Assembly: GCA_014323675.1 (NCBI GenBank)
Contig: JACONN010000002.1
Coordinates: forward strand, 2,710,001-2,774,000
DNA: 64,000 bases
Origin: Hormoscilla sp. GM7CHS1pb
GTDB taxonomy: Bacteria; Cyanobacteriota; Cyanobacteriia; Cyanobacteriales; Desertifilaceae
Reading direction: 5' to 3'
The position numbers were made by a program, and so were the translations under genes. Of this stretch, positions 21,361 through 30,773 are shown piece by piece. The notes below the pieces were generated by a model that worked only from the letters and a program-made list of their open reading frames with translations, was not told where the DNA came from and searched no databases. Position 1 is the stretch's first letter; each line of letters starts with the position of its first letter.

Positions 21361-21560
21361 TGTCTGGGAGCATCTCCCAAACCCAAGAAGATCAGTTGAA
21401 ACAAACCCTGTCCCAAACCATAACCACTTTGCATCAACTCAACCCCTTGGGCAATACCCAAGCCTTTGAGTACTTCTATGGCTGCGCCACGCTGCGCGAT
21501 CAGTTTGCTCAGTGGTGTGGGAATGACTGCGGAAGAGGCTAATGCGATCGGTCGATTACT
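21361..21560 (+). pseudogene. Fragment copy of the crystallin-domain protein, split by a 22-bp element
   Basis: Reads SISQTQEDQLKQTLSQTITT... then LGNTQAFEYF, clearly related to residues encoded at 20385-20480 upstream. Immediately after EYF the 22-bp element (21482-21503) intervenes. If it is removed the frame continues YGLLSGVGMTAEEANAIG, matching FGLLSDVGLTAEEANAIG of the upstream copy. This is a truncated duplicate, not a functional gene; it is fused downstream to a transposase HTH fragment. Confidence 0.8.
21482..21503 (+). repeat. 22-bp palindromic element in the crystallin-gene copy
   Basis: Follows ATGG, begins CTGCGCCACGC and ends GATCAG. The upstream paralogue (20470-20490) lacks these 22 bases, giving an independent pre-insertion reference. 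Confidence 0.9.
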
Positions 21561-21561
21561 C

Positions 21562-21888
21562 ATGACGCATGACTATTATACCCCAGCCCAGGCAGCTAAC
21601 GCTCTGGGAGTACACCCAGAGTCCCTCAGAAGATGGGAAAGAGAAGGGAAAATCTTTACGTCGTACAGGACGCCAGGTGGGCAGCGCCGTTTCCTCAAAA
21701 GGGAAGAGGATGACCTGCACCGCCCAGTTGCGAATCAGCTTGTCAACAAATACAAACTGACATATCTCCCTACCTACCAAACCACCCAAACAAATGTCAA
21801 AACCACACGCAAGATCGACCGCCGTCAGAAACATGCTCGCCTGGGCAAAGAGGCAGTTCGCATCTCACACGGGGGTGCCGACTTATGA
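21562..21888 (+). pseudogene. N-terminal HTH fragment of an IS607-type serine recombinase
   Basis: From ATG 21562 the protein begins MTHDYYTPAQAANALGVHPE and continues SLRRWEREGKI, RTPGGQRRF, the MerR-like DNA-binding head of IS607-family transposases. The expected serine-recombinase catalytic domain is absent; after LKREEDDL the sequence is unrelated and reads into the SBBP gene in another frame. A MerR-type regulator is a possible alternative, but the RTPGGQRR wing is typical of IS607. Confidence 0.65.
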
Positions 21889-22437
21889 GGGGATAGAATA
21901 TCGGGACGTATACGAGGGAATTACTCAGAAATTTACGGGAAATGATGACTCACTAGAGAGGATATTTATTGTAGAACCAGGGGCAGATCCGAGGCAGATA
22001 GAAATAGAATATAGTGGGGTTGAAGAGATCCTGCTGCTCGAAGATGGAACGCTGGTATTGGAGACGGCATTGGGAGAGTTGACGGAATCAGCCCCAGTAG
22101 GATACCAGGAAATAGATGGGCAGCGCCATTATGTGGAGGCGGATTTTCAGATACTAGAGTCGGGAAATGTAGGGTTCAGTTTGGGCGAGTATGACCCAGA
22201 CTACGAGTTGATCGTCGATCCGATATTGGAATACTCTACATTTCTGGGGGGCGGTAGTAATGATGTAGGCTATGGTATAGCTGTGGACAGTACGGGAGCA
22301 ACCTACATCACGGGACAGACAAGATCGGATGATTTTCCCGTCATTGCATTGCAAGAGTCGAGGTCCGGGTCGTTCGATGCTTTTGTGACTAAGCTAGATC
22401 CAGAGGGAAACTCGGTGGTATACTCTACTTTCTATGG

Positions 22438-22459
22438 CTGCGCCACGCTGCGCGATCGG
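22438..22459 (+). repeat. 22-bp element, SBBP gene copy 1
   Basis: Sits between TATGG and TGGGG. Deleting it gives ttc-tat-ggt-ggg-gac, i.e. FYGGD, and rejoins the two frames. Confidence 0.9.
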
Positions 22460-22594
22460 TGGGGACGCCCGGGACAGGGCAAATGCGATCGCGGTAGACA
22501 TTTCCGGCGCAGCTTACATTACAGGAGAAACGGAGTCGGAGAACTTCCCGACTAATGCAGACAGTATACCCGCACCTTTCCAAGGTGAGTATGG

Positions 22595-22616
22595 CTGCGC
22601 CACGCTGCGCGATCGG
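22595..22616 (+). repeat. 22-bp element, SBBP gene copy 2
   Basis: Identical to copy 1 and in the same context (TATGG before, TGGGG after). Deleting it restores EYGGGSQDAFIV. Confidence 0.9.
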
Positions 22617-22829
22617 TGGGGGTTCCCAGGATGCTTTTATCGTTAAACTCAGTCCTACAGGTACTGCCCTGGACTATAGCAGTTATCTGGGTGGCAGCGG
22701 GAGAGAAAGGGGTAGGGCGATCGCGATAGATGGGGACGGGGCGGCCTACGTAACGGGGGTTACAAATGAAAGTGAAAGTATTTTAGCGAGACCCTTTCCC
22801 ACGGAAGCAGCGTTACAAGAAGATTATGG

Positions 22830-22851
22830 CTGCGCCACGCTGCGCGATCGG
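22830..22851 (+). repeat. 22-bp element, SBBP gene copy 3
   Basis: Same sequence and same flanks as copies 1 and 2. Deleting it restores DYGGGSGDAFVSKINP, equivalent to the intact DYGGGNFDAFISKLNP encoded near 23235. Confidence 0.9.
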
Positions 22852-23442
22852 TGGGGGTTCGGGAGATGCTTTTGTCTCGAAGATTAATCCAGTGGGAGAC
22901 GAGTTGGAATACTCTACCTACTTGGGGGGTGCAGGGTTTGACGAAGGAACGGGCATTGCTGTAGATGAGGACGGATCTGCATATATCAGGTACGACGGAG
23001 TCAGAAGACTTCGCTACCGAGGATGCATTTGAAGAAAGCAACTCAGGTGATGGTGATGCTTTCGTTGTCAAACTCAGTCCTGATGGCAGCAACCGAGAAT
23101 ATGCTACTTACATTGGTGGAAGTGGACGGGAAATAGCAGGTGGTATTGCCCTGGATGAAGAGGGCGCAGCTTACATTACCGGGGTGACTGCTTCGACTAA
23201 CTTCCCGACCACCTCAAGAGTTCCCCAACCTGACTACGGCGGCGGTAACTTTGATGCCTTTATTTCCAAGCTTAATCCAGCCGGAGACGATCTGGATTAT
23301 TCTACATATATAGGTGGTTTGGGAGATGAAGGTATAGATACTCTGCCTCGCGCTAGTGCGGGCATTGCTGTAGACGGCGCAGGTTCTGCTTTCGTCGTGG
23401 GGAGTACCGCTGCAACTGACTTCCCGACAACAGATGGAGGCA

Positions 23443-23470
23443 CGTTCCCAGGCAGAGCCGTGGGAACGAG
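23443..23470 (+). repeat. GTTCCCAGG palindrome inserted in frame in the SBBP gene
   Basis: The dispersed intergenic palindrome (CGTTCCCAGGC ... GTGGGAACGAG) is embedded in coding sequence, adding roughly FPGRAVGTR between TDGG and SEFGGGNTDAF while keeping the frame. Confidence 0.8.
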
Positions 23471-26042
23471 GTCGGAGTTTGGCGGAGGTAATACAGATGC
23501 TTTTATTACTAAAATTAACCCCGAAGGAGATGAGCTGATCTACTCATCCTACTTTGGTGGGAGAAGGGATGACGAGGGGTACGGTATTGCGGTAGATAGG
23601 AATGGAGTTGCCTATATCACAGGAGGCACTAACTCTGGTAATTTCCCTACCGCAGGCAACGATGCTTTCCAAGATACCCTGGCAGGAGCAAATGATGCTT
23701 TCGCTGCCAAGTTCGTGTTTGAGGGGGTGACGGTTACGGAGTTTGGCGGTAGCACTGACGTGACGGAAAATGGTCGTGCAGATATGTTCGCAGTGGCGCT
23801 GAATACTCCACCGACAAGCAATGTGACTCTTGCGATCGAACCAGGTGAAGACCCAGACGATACAGTTGTCGAACCAAGCATACTGGTCTTTACGCCCGAT
23901 AACTGGGATGAACCACAAATAGTAGCCGTGCAAGCTGTAGATGATTTGCTGACGGAGGGAACCGAGATCGGCAGGATTACTTTCCGTGTCGGCAATACGG
24001 ACGATCCTAATTATCAGAACCTTGATATTTCCCCGATCGCGGTTCAGGTGACGGATAATGAACCTGCTGTGATTGTTTCCGACTCCGTGAATGTCTCTGA
24101 AGGGGGCCAGACGGATAGTTTTACTGTGGTACTCAATAGCAGACCTTTGGGTGAGGTGACGATCGACATCACGTCCGATGGCCAAGTTACTACGGAACCG
24201 AGTTCTCCGATCTTCACTGCCGATAATTGGGATGAACCTCAAGCTGTGACTGTTACTGCTGTCGATGATTCCCTAATAGAAGACTCACAGACAAGCTTGC
24301 TCGTCCTGACGGCCAGCAGCGAGACGGACGCAATTTACGATAACCTTTTTTCTGAAATAGTCAATGTTTCCATCAGCGACAATGATGCTGCAGAGGTAAT
24401 GGTATCACCTACCAGGGGATTAACCACTACCGAAGATGAGGAGACGGCAGAGTTCACAGTTGTGCTTTCCAGTCAACCGACAGCAAATGTGACTATTGGC
24501 CTGAGTAGTGATAACAGGGATGAGGGGACTCTATCCCGTGAGGAGTTGCTTTTCACTCCCGCTAACTGGGATGAACCGCAGACAGTAACGGTAACCGGGG
24601 TGGATGATAACCTGCTGGATGGGAATGTAGATTATAATATTATCACGGCTGCTGCTGAAAGTGCGGATTATAATTACGACGGAGTTGACCCCGATGATGT
24701 CGTGGTGACTAATATTGATAATAACAGTGCTGAGATTATTGTTGAGCCGACAACGGGATTAACCACTACGGAGGATGGGGGGACGGATAGCTTCACTGTC
24801 AGACTGAACAGCATTCCGACTGCTGATGTGACTATTGATATTCGTAGTGACGAACCCGAGGAAGGGACTGTCTCGACTGATACTCTCACCTTTACGCCAG
24901 ATAATGCTTTGTCACCTCAGATTGTGACCGTGACTGGGGTGGATGATAATGAATTTGATGATGATGTTGAATACAGGATCGTCACGGAACCTGCGGTTAG
25001 TGATGACTCTAACTACAACCGCTTTAACCCGCCTGATGTGGAGGTGACTAATATTGATACAACTCCAGCAAATGTAGAGATTACACTATCAGGCGATCGC
25101 ATTGAGGTAACGGAAGGCAGCAGTACAGATAGTTTTACTTTAGTGCTAACTCGCCCGCCCACAGCAGATGTGACGGTGAATATTGCCACAGACGATCGAA
25201 TTTCTACCTCTAGTCCCGAGAGTACCTTTACCCCCGATAACTGGAATAGAACCCAAAGAGTGATAGTAACCGCTGTTGATGATGCTGATGTCGAAGGAAC
25301 CCACTCGGGTACAATAAGTTTTGATGTCAGCAGCGACGATCCTGATTATGATGGTACGGCGATCGCCGACCTAACTGCGACAATTATCGATAACGACGGC
25401 AATACAGACATCATTACCGATGAAAACGACTTCATCACCCTGGGGAACTTCGGCGAGGAAGTGCAGGCTTTAGAAGGTAATGATACCATCATCGGCGGTG
25501 GGGGCAATGATACCATCAATGGCAATCAAGGCAATGACTCGATTAGCGGTCGGGGCGGGAATGATACCATCTATGGTGGGAAGCAGGAAGATACCCTCAA
25601 GGGCGATGATGGGGCAGACTTTCTGTCGGGGAACCGGGAAAATGACATGGTTGAGGGCAATAGCGGTAACGATATCCTCTATGGCGGTAAACTGAATGAT
25701 ACCCTAGATGGCGGGGCTGGCAATGATACCTTGAGTGGGGACCTGGATGAAGACATTCTGATCGGCGGGACTGGTAATGATGTGTTTGTACTGCCAACCC
25801 ATGCTGCGATAACTGATGTGACAATGGCAGATGAGGTGCGGGACTTCCAGTTGCTAGTCGATCGGGTGGGACTGACAGAAGGGTTAACCCAGGATGACCT
25901 GATTTTAGATGGTAGCGGGGGCAGCGCAGGCGGGGACGCCCGCGCCACAGTTATCAGAATTGCTGGATCGGATCTAATATTGGGTGTGGTTACCGGCGTG
26001 ACACCGCAAGATTTGGATGGGCGCTTCGTGTCAGTCAATTAG

Positions 26043-26244
26043 AAGCATGGCTGGCGCCACGCTAGCGCGATGGCGCTGCGCGCACGCTACGCGCTCAGAA
26101 ACCCGGTTTCTCAATTGAAGGGTGCTAATAGCGCCTAGAAAAGTTGTTTTTATAGTGAGCCTAAATTATTTGTGTAAAGATTATGGGTAATCAGCGCCCA
26201 AACCCTTGCGAGGTAATAATTTCAGCAAACACCTATTGCACAAC
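26043..26244. other. Gap between convergent genes with palindromic repeats
   Basis: Directly after the SBBP stop lies a composite GC-rich repeat (26046-26094) beginning ATGGCTGGCGCCACGCTAGC, a variant of the short element family with a second half-copy. It is followed by the cyanobacterial palindrome AGAAACCCGGTTTCT at 26098-26112. No gene seen. Confidence 0.6.
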
Positions 26245-26924
26245 TCATTTAGCGCTCGCTATATACTTGAGTTTCTGTAAGAGGTGAATAACAGGATCCA
26301 CTAATAATATTCGTGAAAGCAGATAAATCCAGGGAAATACGAACAATGCCGCGTTTTGATGACTCCATATCTGGGCGACGGCGCGCTGGCATTTGACCGG
26401 ATCGTTTAGAAGAAAATGGGCCGCGCTCATCGGCGAAAAGAAGGTCTTAAAAAATGCCAGCGGATTCTCGAACAAGAGCCTCCCATACTTTGGACTCACG
26501 CCGCCCAGTTCAGCCACGTCATACCCATAAATCAACGGATAAATAAGATTATCCGAGCGCCGTTTGCCGTAGAAATAGTGCTCGCGATTTTCAATATCCT
26601 GCCGTATGACGGCTCGCATCGTGTCGGAATCCGGCAGGGCAAGTTTTCCGCTCAACACTTGAAACGCATACAGGCATTGGATTTCCGTCATCAAGGGAAT
26701 TGACCCCAAAATCGGCCGGGCGTAGCCGATAAAGAGCAGCGACGGGTCATCTGGATCGAAAATCAGCTTGTAGCGTTCTTGAAGGCGCTTTGCCGAATAC
26801 GTTTCAGGAAGATACGGGTAGCTGCCTTCGTAGCCAGTACACAGAATGATGTGGGTAAACGTCTCGGAACGCCCATTTTGAAATGTCACTGTTTGCCCGT
26901 CGCATGACTCAATTTTCCCCTGCG

Positions 26925-26946
26925 CCGATCGCGCAGCGTGGCGCAG
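26925..26946 (-). repeat. 22-bp element, monooxygenase copy 3
   Basis: In reverse orientation on the + strand, so it lies in the coding direction of the gene, after GCCATGG. Removal rejoins TIGRAMAQGKIESCDG. Confidence 0.9.
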
Positions 26947-27252
26947 CCATGGCCCGCCCAATGGTCACGTATTCGACGGCATGTCCGTTTTTATTGGTCA
27001 TGGCATGCATAAAAGGCACGCCTTTTTTCCACTCTGGAATGCCATGCCCCTCGTAGTCCATGACCGATCCGGTCGAACCAAGCGTACAGAGCCAGCGCAT
27101 GCCGGGTTTCGAGTGTTTGGGGAACGCCAGGAACACACCATTTGAATGCAGGGGGAACTGGCCTCATCTAAGGCCGAATCGGTGGCCCGGAATTTTCCCG
27201 GAGCCGGTCTGCCAAAAAAATTGGCTTTCCGGAAAAAGTGCTGGCCGTATGG

Positions 27253-27274
27253 CTGCGCCACGCTGCGCGATCGG
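27253..27274 (+). repeat. 22-bp element, monooxygenase copy 2
   Basis: Preceded by TATGG, followed by AATGG. Antisense to the gene. Removal restores TWAIPYGQHFF. Confidence 0.9.
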
Positions 27275-27603
27275 AATGGCCCAGGTGATTTTCGCTGGTG
27301 TTCCGGCCAGCAAATCCACCACATCACTGGCGCTTTCTCCGCCACCGTATACCAGCACATGATCCTGTTCGCTGTAGCTGTCGGAGGCAATCGACTTGAT
27401 ATCGCCAATATGCGCGACATGCCCGCAAAATCCCTGAATTTCGACAATCTCCTTGCGTTTTTTCTGATACGGCCCGGCGCACATTATTAGATACTTGCTT
27501 CGATAACAGGCATCTTGAGTGTAGACGACCCAACCGTCCTGCTTTTCTGCCCGTTCCACCTGCTGGTTGAAACGGATATAGCGCACGAGATCAAAATGTA
27601 TGG

Positions 27604-27625
27604 CTGCGCCACGCTGCGCGATCGG
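27604..27625 (+). repeat. 22-bp element, monooxygenase copy 1
   Basis: Preceded by TATGG, followed by CATAC. Antisense to the gene. Removal restores YLEEYAIHFDLV. Confidence 0.9.
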
Positions 27626-28109
27626 CATACTCTTCCAAGTAGGCCTGAATGTCCTTTCTATGAAGAAAATTCCCCAGTTCCGGTTTCATCGGAAAGTCAG
27701 CGGCTTCCGTCACCGTAGCCGAGCTTGAGGTGACGGTGGATTCCATGACCGTGATAATATTCGGGTCGTCGCTGTAATTCCAGACTCCACCCAGCCAGTC
27801 CCGCTGTTCCAGCACAACAACACTGAGCTGATGGGACAGCGCATATTTGCAGGACAGCAGCCCCGACCAGCCAGCCCCAATGATGCAGACATCAAATTCG
27901 GTGATTGTGTTTTCGATCATCTGTCTTCCTCCTTTAATTAGCGGAACTTACAATTCTCAATTCTCAATTCTTAAATTACTGGCAGAATCATCCCTTCTCG
28001 GGCAAATACAGCATGGGGAAAAGCCTCTTTGACTTGTGCAGCGATCCGAATCCCATGGCTCCATTGGGATGGTTCAGCAGACCTGTTTCGATGCTACTCC
28101 CTCTCCGCT

Positions 28110-28282
28110 CTAAGACTGACTAGCTAGTTGCCCTAATTTGAGAATACGATTCAGGATGTTCTTAATTTGCTGAGGAGTTTGTAGATGGTTGGATTTAAAC
28201 CATGTTTTTAGCATCGACTCTATTTGCTCTAGCGTTGTATCAGATGTCAGGTGATGTAACAGAACCTCAATTGATTCATCAA
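28110..28282 (-). other. Possible C-terminal gene fragment of unknown function
   Basis: One reverse frame is open for about 56 residues (DESIEVLLHHLTSDTTLEQI ... LNRILKLGQLASQS, stop at 28110-28112). No start codon or ribosome-binding site; it begins close to the IS630 left end, so it may be the tail of a gene cut by that insertion. I do not recognise it. The remainder of 27921-28304 holds no gene. Confidence 0.3.
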
Positions 28283-28915
28283 ATTAAACTCAACTAAATT
28301 AAAGTTAGGTGATGTGCATAAACTGCTATCTTAAGTAGTTAGGCAAAATTAATTTTATATTTGTTTCCAACATCTCGAAGCACATCTTCCACACAAGAAC
28401 TAAACTTTTCCAACTCTCATAGGCATCAGTATTTAGCCATGAGTATTTAATAAATCGCCACAAAATTTCAATAATATTTAACTGGGGAGAATAGGTAGGC
28501 AAATAAAAAATTGTTAACCCTTTTTTTTCCCATTCTTCTTGTTTATTTTTCACTGCATTACTCGTATGAGTGGAAGCATTATCCATCACCAACACGGTTT
28601 TTTTCTTTAGTGTTGAACAAAAATTATCTATACATGATATAACTACCTCACTATTAATCTGACACTCAAATAAGTAAGGAACTAGTTCATTCTTACGGTT
28701 CAAAAATCCCTTTAATCTTCTACTTTTTTTACTTTTTACCTCGCACAGTTCTCCATGTTCTTGCCATGCATAAGGGACATATGCATTTAAACAAAAACCG
28801 GTTTCGTCAAAAAACATTAAATCAATTTCGCCTCTATCGTTCTTTGAATTTTTTTAATTCTTTCTTTTTTTCTTGATATTCCGTGGGTTCTGGCTCCCCT
28901 CCTACCCGTTTATGG

Positions 28916-28938
28916 CTGGCGCCACGCTACGCGATCGG
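28916..28938 (+). repeat. 23-bp element (CTGGCGCC variant) in IS630 transposase, copy 1
   Basis: Follows TTATGG. Deleting 23 bases gives SWRRIHKRVGG in one frame. Confidence 0.88.
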
Positions 28939-29020
28939 ATTCGTCGCCACGACATATTTTCATTTTTTAATATCCTTTTAATAGTGTCTTTACTCACTGA
29001 CACATTCCAATTTTCTATGG

Positions 29021-29043
29021 CTGGCGCCACGCTACGCGATTGG
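29021..29043 (+). repeat. 23-bp element (CTGGCGCC variant) in IS630 transposase, copy 2
   Basis: Follows TATGG and ends GATTGG. Deleting 23 bases gives KEKAIENWNVS in one frame. Confidence 0.88.
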
Positions 29044-29116
29044 CTTTTTCTTTCACCAAGGAGATTTTTTTAGGATCTTCTTTAATCCCGGCCAATATCT
29101 GCTATTTTTGTTCCGT

Positions 29117-29164
29117 ATCCCTCACGGGAGCGCCAGCCATATCCCTCACGGGAGCGCCAGCCAT
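29117..29164 (+). repeat. Tandem pair of a 24-bp palindromic unit, in frame
   Basis: ATCCCTCACGGGAGCGCCAG-CCAT is repeated twice without a gap. In the transposase direction each unit encodes MAGAPVRD and begins ATGGCTGGCGC, the same head as the 23-bp elements but a different tail. Being 24 bp it keeps the frame. Confidence 0.9.
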
Positions 29165-29229
29165 ATTAAATTTCGGTTTCCTTCCACGTCCTTTTCTATC
29201 ATATAACCCGACTAAATTCAGCTCTTCAT

Positions 29230-29390
29230 CGTTTACCGATCCACCCACCCATGTCGTTGCCTGCTGGCGAACGACAGGGTCGTTTCCACGAGCAATCGCG
29301 GAAGTTTAAAGAGATACTAGACTATAGCGAAGAGTCAGCAATCGACATGGGTGAGTGTCTCGGGAAACGAAAGGGTGAAGAGGAAACGAC
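29230..29390. repeat. About 160-bp composite palindromic repeat inside the IS630 transposase
   Basis: Segments GTTTACCGATCCACCC and CTCGGGAAACGAAAGG mark the ends; both, and the part between (GAAGAGTCAGCAATCGACAT), recur at 43447-43740. It separates WFNAW from LNLVGLYDRKG in the transposase. Confidence 0.75.
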
Positions 29391-29602
29391 CCAAGCATTA
29401 AACCAATTATATATTGTCACAATAGACACGTCAAATATCTTCATCAATTCTTTGGTTTGATAACCGCGAGAGGAGAATGCAATGTGCTCGTCTTCTAACG
29501 TGATAATATTTACTTTGTGCATAAATCCGTTTAAGTAGATTAATTGTTTCATGACTTAATCCCTTTATAAATCTCATGGCTAATTTTCACCTCACCTAAT
29601 GT

Positions 29603-29650
29603 CCGATCGCGCACTGCGTAGCGTCGGGGTCCCGGAACGTGCAGCCATAT
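29603..29650 (-). repeat. Long variant of the ATGGCTGC palindrome
   Basis: Read on the minus strand: ATGGCTGCACG, a GC-rich loop, then CGCAGTGCGCGATCGG. The same version occurs at 35734-35770 and 36139-36184. It shares both ends with the 22-bp elements. Confidence 0.75.
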
Positions 29651-29714
29651 GAACTTTTCCTTAATTATAGCAGATTTTTATCCCCTAGGCAAAATCTAAA
29701 ATAATTTTGCACAA

Positions 29715-29960
29715 CTACTTATCCGATATTTTCAAGTCAACGAGCAATTTCCCTAACTTATCCTTCATTTTCTTTTTGTGGGTTGAATTCTTGTCTAGAA
29801 TAATCGTCAACTTACTGTAACCCTCTTTGACAACATCATCACATAATAAGGCGAAGTAGCTTGCAACATCAGCCGACGAGTGATGTTTCACTGAAGATAA
29901 CATACTCTTGCCCTGGGGATCATCCCACCAATGTAATAAGTAAATATACTTAGAATAAGA
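29715..29960 (-). pseudogene. Fragment of a second IS630-type transposase
   Basis: Reads YIYLLHWWDDPQGKSMLSSV... then KLTIILDKNSTHKKKMKDKL, the region around the second catalytic Asp of a different IS630 subgroup. No N-terminus (the upstream 30 residues are unrelated) and the final DDE glutamate region is missing. A relic. Confidence 0.55.
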
Positions 29961-30043
29961 GACGCAGAGCAGCAAGATCATTAGCAAAAGGCTAGACAAT
30001 GAGCTAAGATAGGGATGAAACTCGCGCTCGCAGAAGCATTCCA

Positions 30044-30690
30044 ATGACACAAGAAGAACTCTACGAACTCAACCAGGCTCTGAAAACTATCGCACGCATC
30101 TTGTACAAGAATACACCCTCCGATCGCGCAGCGTGGCGCAGCCATGCGATTGCAAGACTTTGAAAGTGTGGAGTTAGCAGTGCGCGACCATTTTTTAAAG
30201 ACAGTTGGACCGGAGCGCTTGAAATTTTTTTGATCCCAAGCAAGTCAAACTCAAAGCGGACGGAGTCGCTATGTCGAATGCTGCATCGGAACAATTGGGT
30301 CTTTTCTCAGCCACTGGCTAACCCGGTCACTTGTATCGGAGACGGACATCCCGGAGTGTGGAATTTAATCGACGGCTTTGCTCCTGCCGAGTGTAGACGC
30401 GAAGTCTTAGACTGGTATTATCTGGTGGAAAACCTGCACAAAGTGGGTGGCTCTTACCAACGGCTTAAGCAAGTTGAGAAACTTCTGTGGCATGGTCTGA
30501 TAGATGAAGCTAAAGCTTCCTTTGATGGTTGGTCAGCTCCACAGGTTGACAACTTCCTGGCTTATCTTGACCAGCATCGCTCTCGTCTACCTAACGGAGC
30601 AGCAAATCAGCAGCTCAAAATTGATATTGGGTCGGGATCCGTCTCCTCAACGATTAAGCGGGCATTGCACATTTTGGGGATGATGCCCTT
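30044..30690 (+). pseudogene. ISKra4/ISLre2-like transposase remnant
   Basis: MTQEELYELNQALKTIARIL from ATG 30044 is the usual N-terminus of this transposase group. A 22-bp element follows at 30120; deleting it gives NTPSMRLQDFESVELAVRDH in frame. The central part is lost after GPERLKFF, where a further shift occurs. From about 30340 the C-terminal part reads IGDGHPGVWNLIDGFAP, then EVLDWYYLVENLHKVGGSYQ and IDIGSGSVSSTIKR. The 3' end is cut by an IS1-type terminal repeat (30661). Confidence 0.75.
30120..30141 (-). repeat. 22-bp element in ISKra4-like transposase
   Basis: Reverse orientation, followed by CCAT. Removal restores the reading frame across NTPSMRLQDFESVEL. Confidence 0.88.
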
Positions 30691-30773
30691 TTTTGCACAT
30701 AACTGAAAATGGCTTGTAGTCTAAGTTTGAGAGTTCTGCAACTATCTCCATCATCCCGTTATTGTGCAACGCC
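30661..30773. mobile_element. 113-bp IS1-derived miniature element
   Basis: Ends GGCATTGCAC ... GGGATGATG (30661-30685) and CATCCCGTTATTGTGCAACGCC (30752-30773) closely match the ends of the complete IS1-family copy at 53271-54142, but only about 60 bases lie between. It is either a deletion relic or a MITE. It supplies the stop codon of aroC. Confidence 0.7.

Larger units (their letters stand above)
21794..26042 (+). pseudogene. SBBP propeller / Calx-beta / RTX exported protein, broken by three 22-bp insertions
   Basis: The N-terminus is lost: homology starts near 21866 (VPTYEGIEYRDVYEGI) without signal peptide. From about 22215 SBBP beta-propeller repeats follow (YSTFLGGGSNDVGYGIAVD, AYITGxTxSxxFP), then about five Calx-beta-like domains (23740-25400), then RTX calcium-binding nonapeptides (GGxGNDTI) at 25470-25780 and a C-terminal secretion-signal-like tail ending FVSVN. 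RTX repeats indicate type I secretion. Frame breaks occur at three 22-bp elements (22438, 22595, 22830); removing each restores YGGDARDRAN, EYGGGSQDAF and DYGGGSGDAF. A fourth break near 22991 looks like a two-base loss (ATATCAGGTACG, expected ATATCACAGGTACG). From 22965 to 26042 the frame is open and well conserved. Confidence 0.85.
26245..27920 (-). pseudogene. Flavin-containing monooxygenase, broken by three 22-bp insertions and one single-base shift
   Basis: Start ATG at 27918-27920, preceded on this strand by GGAGGAAG. The N-terminus has the FAD-binding motif CIIGAGWSGLLSCKYAL, then LEQRDWLGGVWNY. A second dinucleotide-binding motif follows (VYGGGESASDVVDLLAG), and the segment IILCTGYEGSYPYLPE. 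The C-terminus ends KLKYIASAK. These are hallmarks of FMO/Baeyer-Villiger-type NADPH monooxygenases. The frame is broken at 27604, 27253 and 26925 by 22-bp elements. Deleting each gives YLEEYAIHFDLVRYIRF, KITWAIPYGQHFFRKANF and TIGRAMAQGKIESCDGQT. A further break at the C5/G5 run 27151-27155 is repaired by one base (ASSPLHSNGVFLAFPKH). Apart from these, no stop codons. Substrate unknown. Confidence 0.85.
28326..29552 (-). pseudogene. IS630-family transposase, multiply interrupted
   Basis: The start MKQLIYLNGFMHKVNI at 29552 leads to an HTH (GYQTKELMKIFDVSIVTIYN, then WFNAW). After the inserted repeat the frame continues LNLVGLYDRKGRGRKPKF, then two copies of MAGAPVRD from 24-bp units, then TEQK-stop-QILAGIKEDPKK (CAG to TAG likely). 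Deleting the 23-bp elements at 29021 and 28916 restores VKEKAIENWNVSVSKDTIKR and NENMSWRRIHKRVGGEPEP. A shift in a poly-A run near 28850 precedes the DDE part: FFDETGF (first D), VLVMDNASTHTS (second D), and YSPQLNIIEILW (E). All three catalytic residues are therefore still present. Confidence 0.85.
28305..29599 (-). mobile_element. IS630-family element with internal repeat insertions
   Basis: Imperfect terminal inverted repeats TTAGGTGATGTG (28305-28316) and CACCTCACCTAA (29588-29599) bound about 1.3 kb carrying one transposase gene on the minus strand. IS630 elements target TA dinucleotides. The copy is dead: its transposase contains one repeat of about 160 bp, a tandem pair of 24-bp units, two 23-bp elements, a nonsense codon and one frameshift. 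Right next to it (29603-29650) is a longer variant of the short palindrome. Confidence 0.75.

Noticed and set aside
22434..22887. Short ORFs that begin MAAPRCAIG at several places
   Set aside because: The ATG and first residues are encoded by the 22-bp element itself; they are not independent genes.
23544..24242. 232-codon minus-strand ORF
   Set aside because: Shadow of the Calx-beta coding region.
28855..28870. Programmed frameshift of the IS630 transposase at the A-run
   Set aside because: Some IS630 elements use one, but this copy carries several other inactivating changes, so simple decay is enough.
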